NCBI GenBank assembly: GCA_019594195.1
Contig: JAFDTP010000094.1
Span: forward strand, 1-6,294
DNA from: Thermoplasmata archaeon
GTDB taxonomy: Archaea; Thermoplasmatota; Thermoplasmata; Halarchaeoplasmatales; Halarchaeoplasmataceae
Reading direction: 5' to 3'
DNA length: 6,294 nt
Below the pieces are notes generated by a model that did not search any database, was not told the DNA's origin, and was given only the letters and a program-made list of their open reading frames with translations. Positions 5,005 to 6,294 of the stretch are shown here, piece after piece. A program made the translations under genes and the position numbers. The stretch's first letter is position 1. Every line of letters starts with the position of its first letter.

Positions 5005-6102
5005 GTGACCAAAATCCCCATAATAGTCTCGAAAGATAACGAAACCAGAAAGATAGAGGAATCAAAATTCGAAGCAGAGACCAAACTACAGGAATACATC
5101 TACAATAACCCAGAAATACTCCCGATAGAGGAGATCGAGGAAGAGATACCGTTCATTAGCCGCAAGAGAAGTACCTACGAACAGCGGTCCTATAGACGCT
5201 GTAGGACTAGACAAGAACGGTAACATATACGTCATAGAGACGAAGCTGTACAGCAACACCGATAAGAGAAAGGTGATGGCGCAGGTGATGGATTACGGCG
5301 CCGCATTATGGAAACATACCGATGATTTCCAAAAATTTATGAAGGAACTTAGAAAACGATATAGGAACAAATTTGACGAGGAACTAGACAACAACTTACT
5401 CTCTACATTCGATATAGATGAGGAGGATATGGAAGAGTATCTAGAAGAAGTAAAACAGAACTTAGATGACGGTAAATTCAGATTCGTTATATTGATGGAT
5501 CAGGTAACTTCAAGACTGAAAGACCTCATCCTATTCATGAATCAAAACAGCATGTTCGACGTCTATGCAGTAGAGTTAGATCATTACACTTTCGATGATT
5601 ACAAAGTATCTATACCAAAGATCTACGGTGCAGAAGTTAAAAAATCGGTCGGCAGTAGTTCAAAAAGAAAAAGCTGGGACGAAGAGAGCTTTTTCGAAGA
5701 TATAGAGGAAAAAGTCGATGAATCAGACTATGAAAAGGTGAAGAAAATATTTGAAGAGACGAAAGATCTGGGAGAGATAAGTTATGGCACAGGGATTAAT
5801 ACTGGATCGATTACTCTAAAAGTTTCAACAATGGACGATACAAAAGTATCCATCTATCACATTTATTCTAACGGCAACATTAGGTTTTTCAATGGATATC
5901 AAGCGGGAGAGGAAGTTGTACACCGATTAAAAGAAAAGTATGGACCTACTCTTTGTGATAAAAACCCTGATCTGCCTGATATGAGGACAGTCCATGGAGT
6001 GGTGAAGTAAATCAAATCGAGGAAGATCAAGTAGACGACTTCATACAGTTCTACCGAGATGTTGCGGAAGAGATCAAAGGGCTAGAAGTAGAGAAACAAT
6101 AG
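5005..6102 (+). pseudogene. PD-(D/E)XK nuclease-like gene with two compensating frameshifts
   Basis: Corrected, this is a protein of about 365 residues. Seen: frame 1 from GTG 5005 gives an N-terminal helix ETKLQEYIYNNPEILP, typical of nuclease-fold proteins that start with a conserved Glu helix. Near 5155-5168 the reading must shift by one base, after which REVPTNSGPIDAVGLD, then NIYVIETKL and VMAQVMDYGAALW follow. D (5195-5197), E (5237-5239) and K (5243-5245) form the D...ExK site, with the Q of AQV after it. A middle acidic helical region and a C-terminal domain (GINTGSITLKVS ... SNGNIRFFNGYQ) follow. In this frame it stops at TAA 6008-6010, but coding-like sequence (NQIEEDQVDDFIQFYRDVAE) continues in the original frame to TAG 6100-6102, so a second shift lies in 5980-6010. 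The net frame is restored: 1098 bases is a multiple of three. A start at ATG 5273 would lose the active site. Known: family members are DNases of repair, restriction or defence loci. Divergent from the nuclease-helicase operon. Confidence 0.72.
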
Positions 6103-6211
6103 TGATCTTCACTTCTAAAGCATGCAGAAGGTAGTAAGTTCTAATATAGTCGGCAGTCAACCTATTAACCAATAAACTTATCAACTAACAAGTAAACACC
6201 CTTTCCTCTTA

Positions 6212-6225
6212 TTTAAAATATATAT
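6212..6225 (+). promoter_or_regulatory. TATA box upstream of the truncated gene at 6249
   Basis: TTTAAAATATATAT is centred about 30 bases upstream of ATG 6249, so transcription would begin close to the start codon (leaderless mRNA). It resembles the promoter at 4964-4977: both are preceded by CCTCTTA or a close variant, both end in ACC, and both lie in DNA nearly free of G on this strand (one G in 6157-6231). Confidence 0.6.
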
Positions 6226-6231
6226 ACCATC

Positions 6232-6257
6232 GGTAACGATACGTTACCATGGTAACG
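6232..6257. promoter_or_regulatory. Three-half-site palindromic operator overlapping a start codon
   Basis: GGTAACG (6232-6238), CGTTACC (6242-6248) and GGTAACG (6251-6257) are three perfect half-sites in alternating orientation with spacers of 3 and 2 bases. The last two form a 16-bp perfect palindrome, CGTTACCATGGTAACG, whose central ATG is the start codon of the next gene. The cluster lies just downstream of the TATA tract, where a bound dimer would block transcription initiation. Known: such placement is typical of repressor, often self-repressor, operators. Inferred: the gene at 6249 is under tight negative control, possibly by its own product. Confidence 0.65.
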
Positions 6258-6294
6258 AAAGATAACCATAAAACGAAGGAAGACATGAACATAT
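6249..6294 (+). CDS. 5' end of a gene cut by the window edge
   Basis: Fifteen codons are visible, beginning MVTKDNHKTKEDMNI, a hydrophilic, lysine-rich N-terminus with no signal peptide. The family cannot be recognised. The start is supported by the TATA tract about 30 bases upstream (leaderless initiation) and by the operator centred on the ATG. The operator arrangement suggests a regulator or another product whose level must be kept low, but that is inference. Confidence 0.5.
   Translation, partial: MVTKDNHKTKEDMNI

Noticed and set aside
5150..5175. Programmed ribosomal frameshifting in the divergent nuclease gene.
   Set aside because: There is no slippery heptamer of the X-XXY-YYZ type and no obvious downstream stem at the junction. 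A plain indel explains the shift better.
5273..6010. An intact 245-residue gene starting at ATG 5273.
   Set aside because: The same frame upstream of 5273 encodes the D...ExK nuclease site, so this ATG is internal to a longer gene and a start there would remove the active site.
1..6294. CRISPR array, tRNA, rRNA, transposase or terminal inverted repeats of an insertion sequence.
   Set aside because: No regularly spaced direct repeats, cloverleaf-like sequence, rRNA-like sequence, transposase motif or paired terminal repeats were seen on reading either strand.

Overview
The window reads as archaeal accessory DNA. Three things point to Archaea: A/T-rich TATA-like boxes about 25-40 bases upstream of several starts, apparently leaderless starts (GTG at 5005, ATG at 6249, probably ATG at 4051), and arginine codons that are mostly AGA/AGG in the flanking genes. 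Moderately low GC and many Asp/Glu-rich proteins would suit a halophile or a DPANN-like archaeon, but taxonomy is only an inference. No rRNA, tRNA, CRISPR array or recognisable transposase was seen.

Left part (1-1160, all genes on the minus strand). A 60-residue protein with two DnaJ-type cysteine modules lies at 73-255. Next to it is a HAD-superfamily phosphatase-like gene (303-668) interrupted by an in-frame TAG. Then comes a small two-CxxC protein gene (880-1144) broken by a +1 frameshift. A 14-bp perfect palindrome lies between the first two genes.

Centre (1157-4760, minus strand). This is a compact nuclease-helicase cassette: a 170-residue PD-(D/E)XK nuclease-like protein (4248-4760), a doubtful 67-residue ORF joined to both neighbours by ATGA overlaps (4048-4251), and a 964-residue UvrD/Rep-like SF1A helicase (1157-4051). 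The helicase carries a second nuclease-like segment between helicase motifs Ia and II. Its arginine codons are mainly CGN whereas its neighbours use AGR, so it probably has a different origin.

Right part (4761-6294, plus strand). A 244-bp divergent promoter region with two inverted repeats leads to another PD-(D/E)XK nuclease-like gene (5005-6102). That gene is split by two compensating frameshifts. It is followed by a promoter and a three-half-site palindromic operator that covers the start codon of a truncated gene at 6249.

The most interesting unit is the divergent pair: nuclease plus nuclease-containing helicase on one side, and a third nuclease-fold protein on the other. This resembles a defence or mobile-element module in organisation, although I cannot match it to a named system. 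Four lesions (one nonsense, three frameshifts) fall in three genes, while the two large cassette genes are intact. This could be selective decay or assembly error, and the sequence alone cannot decide.
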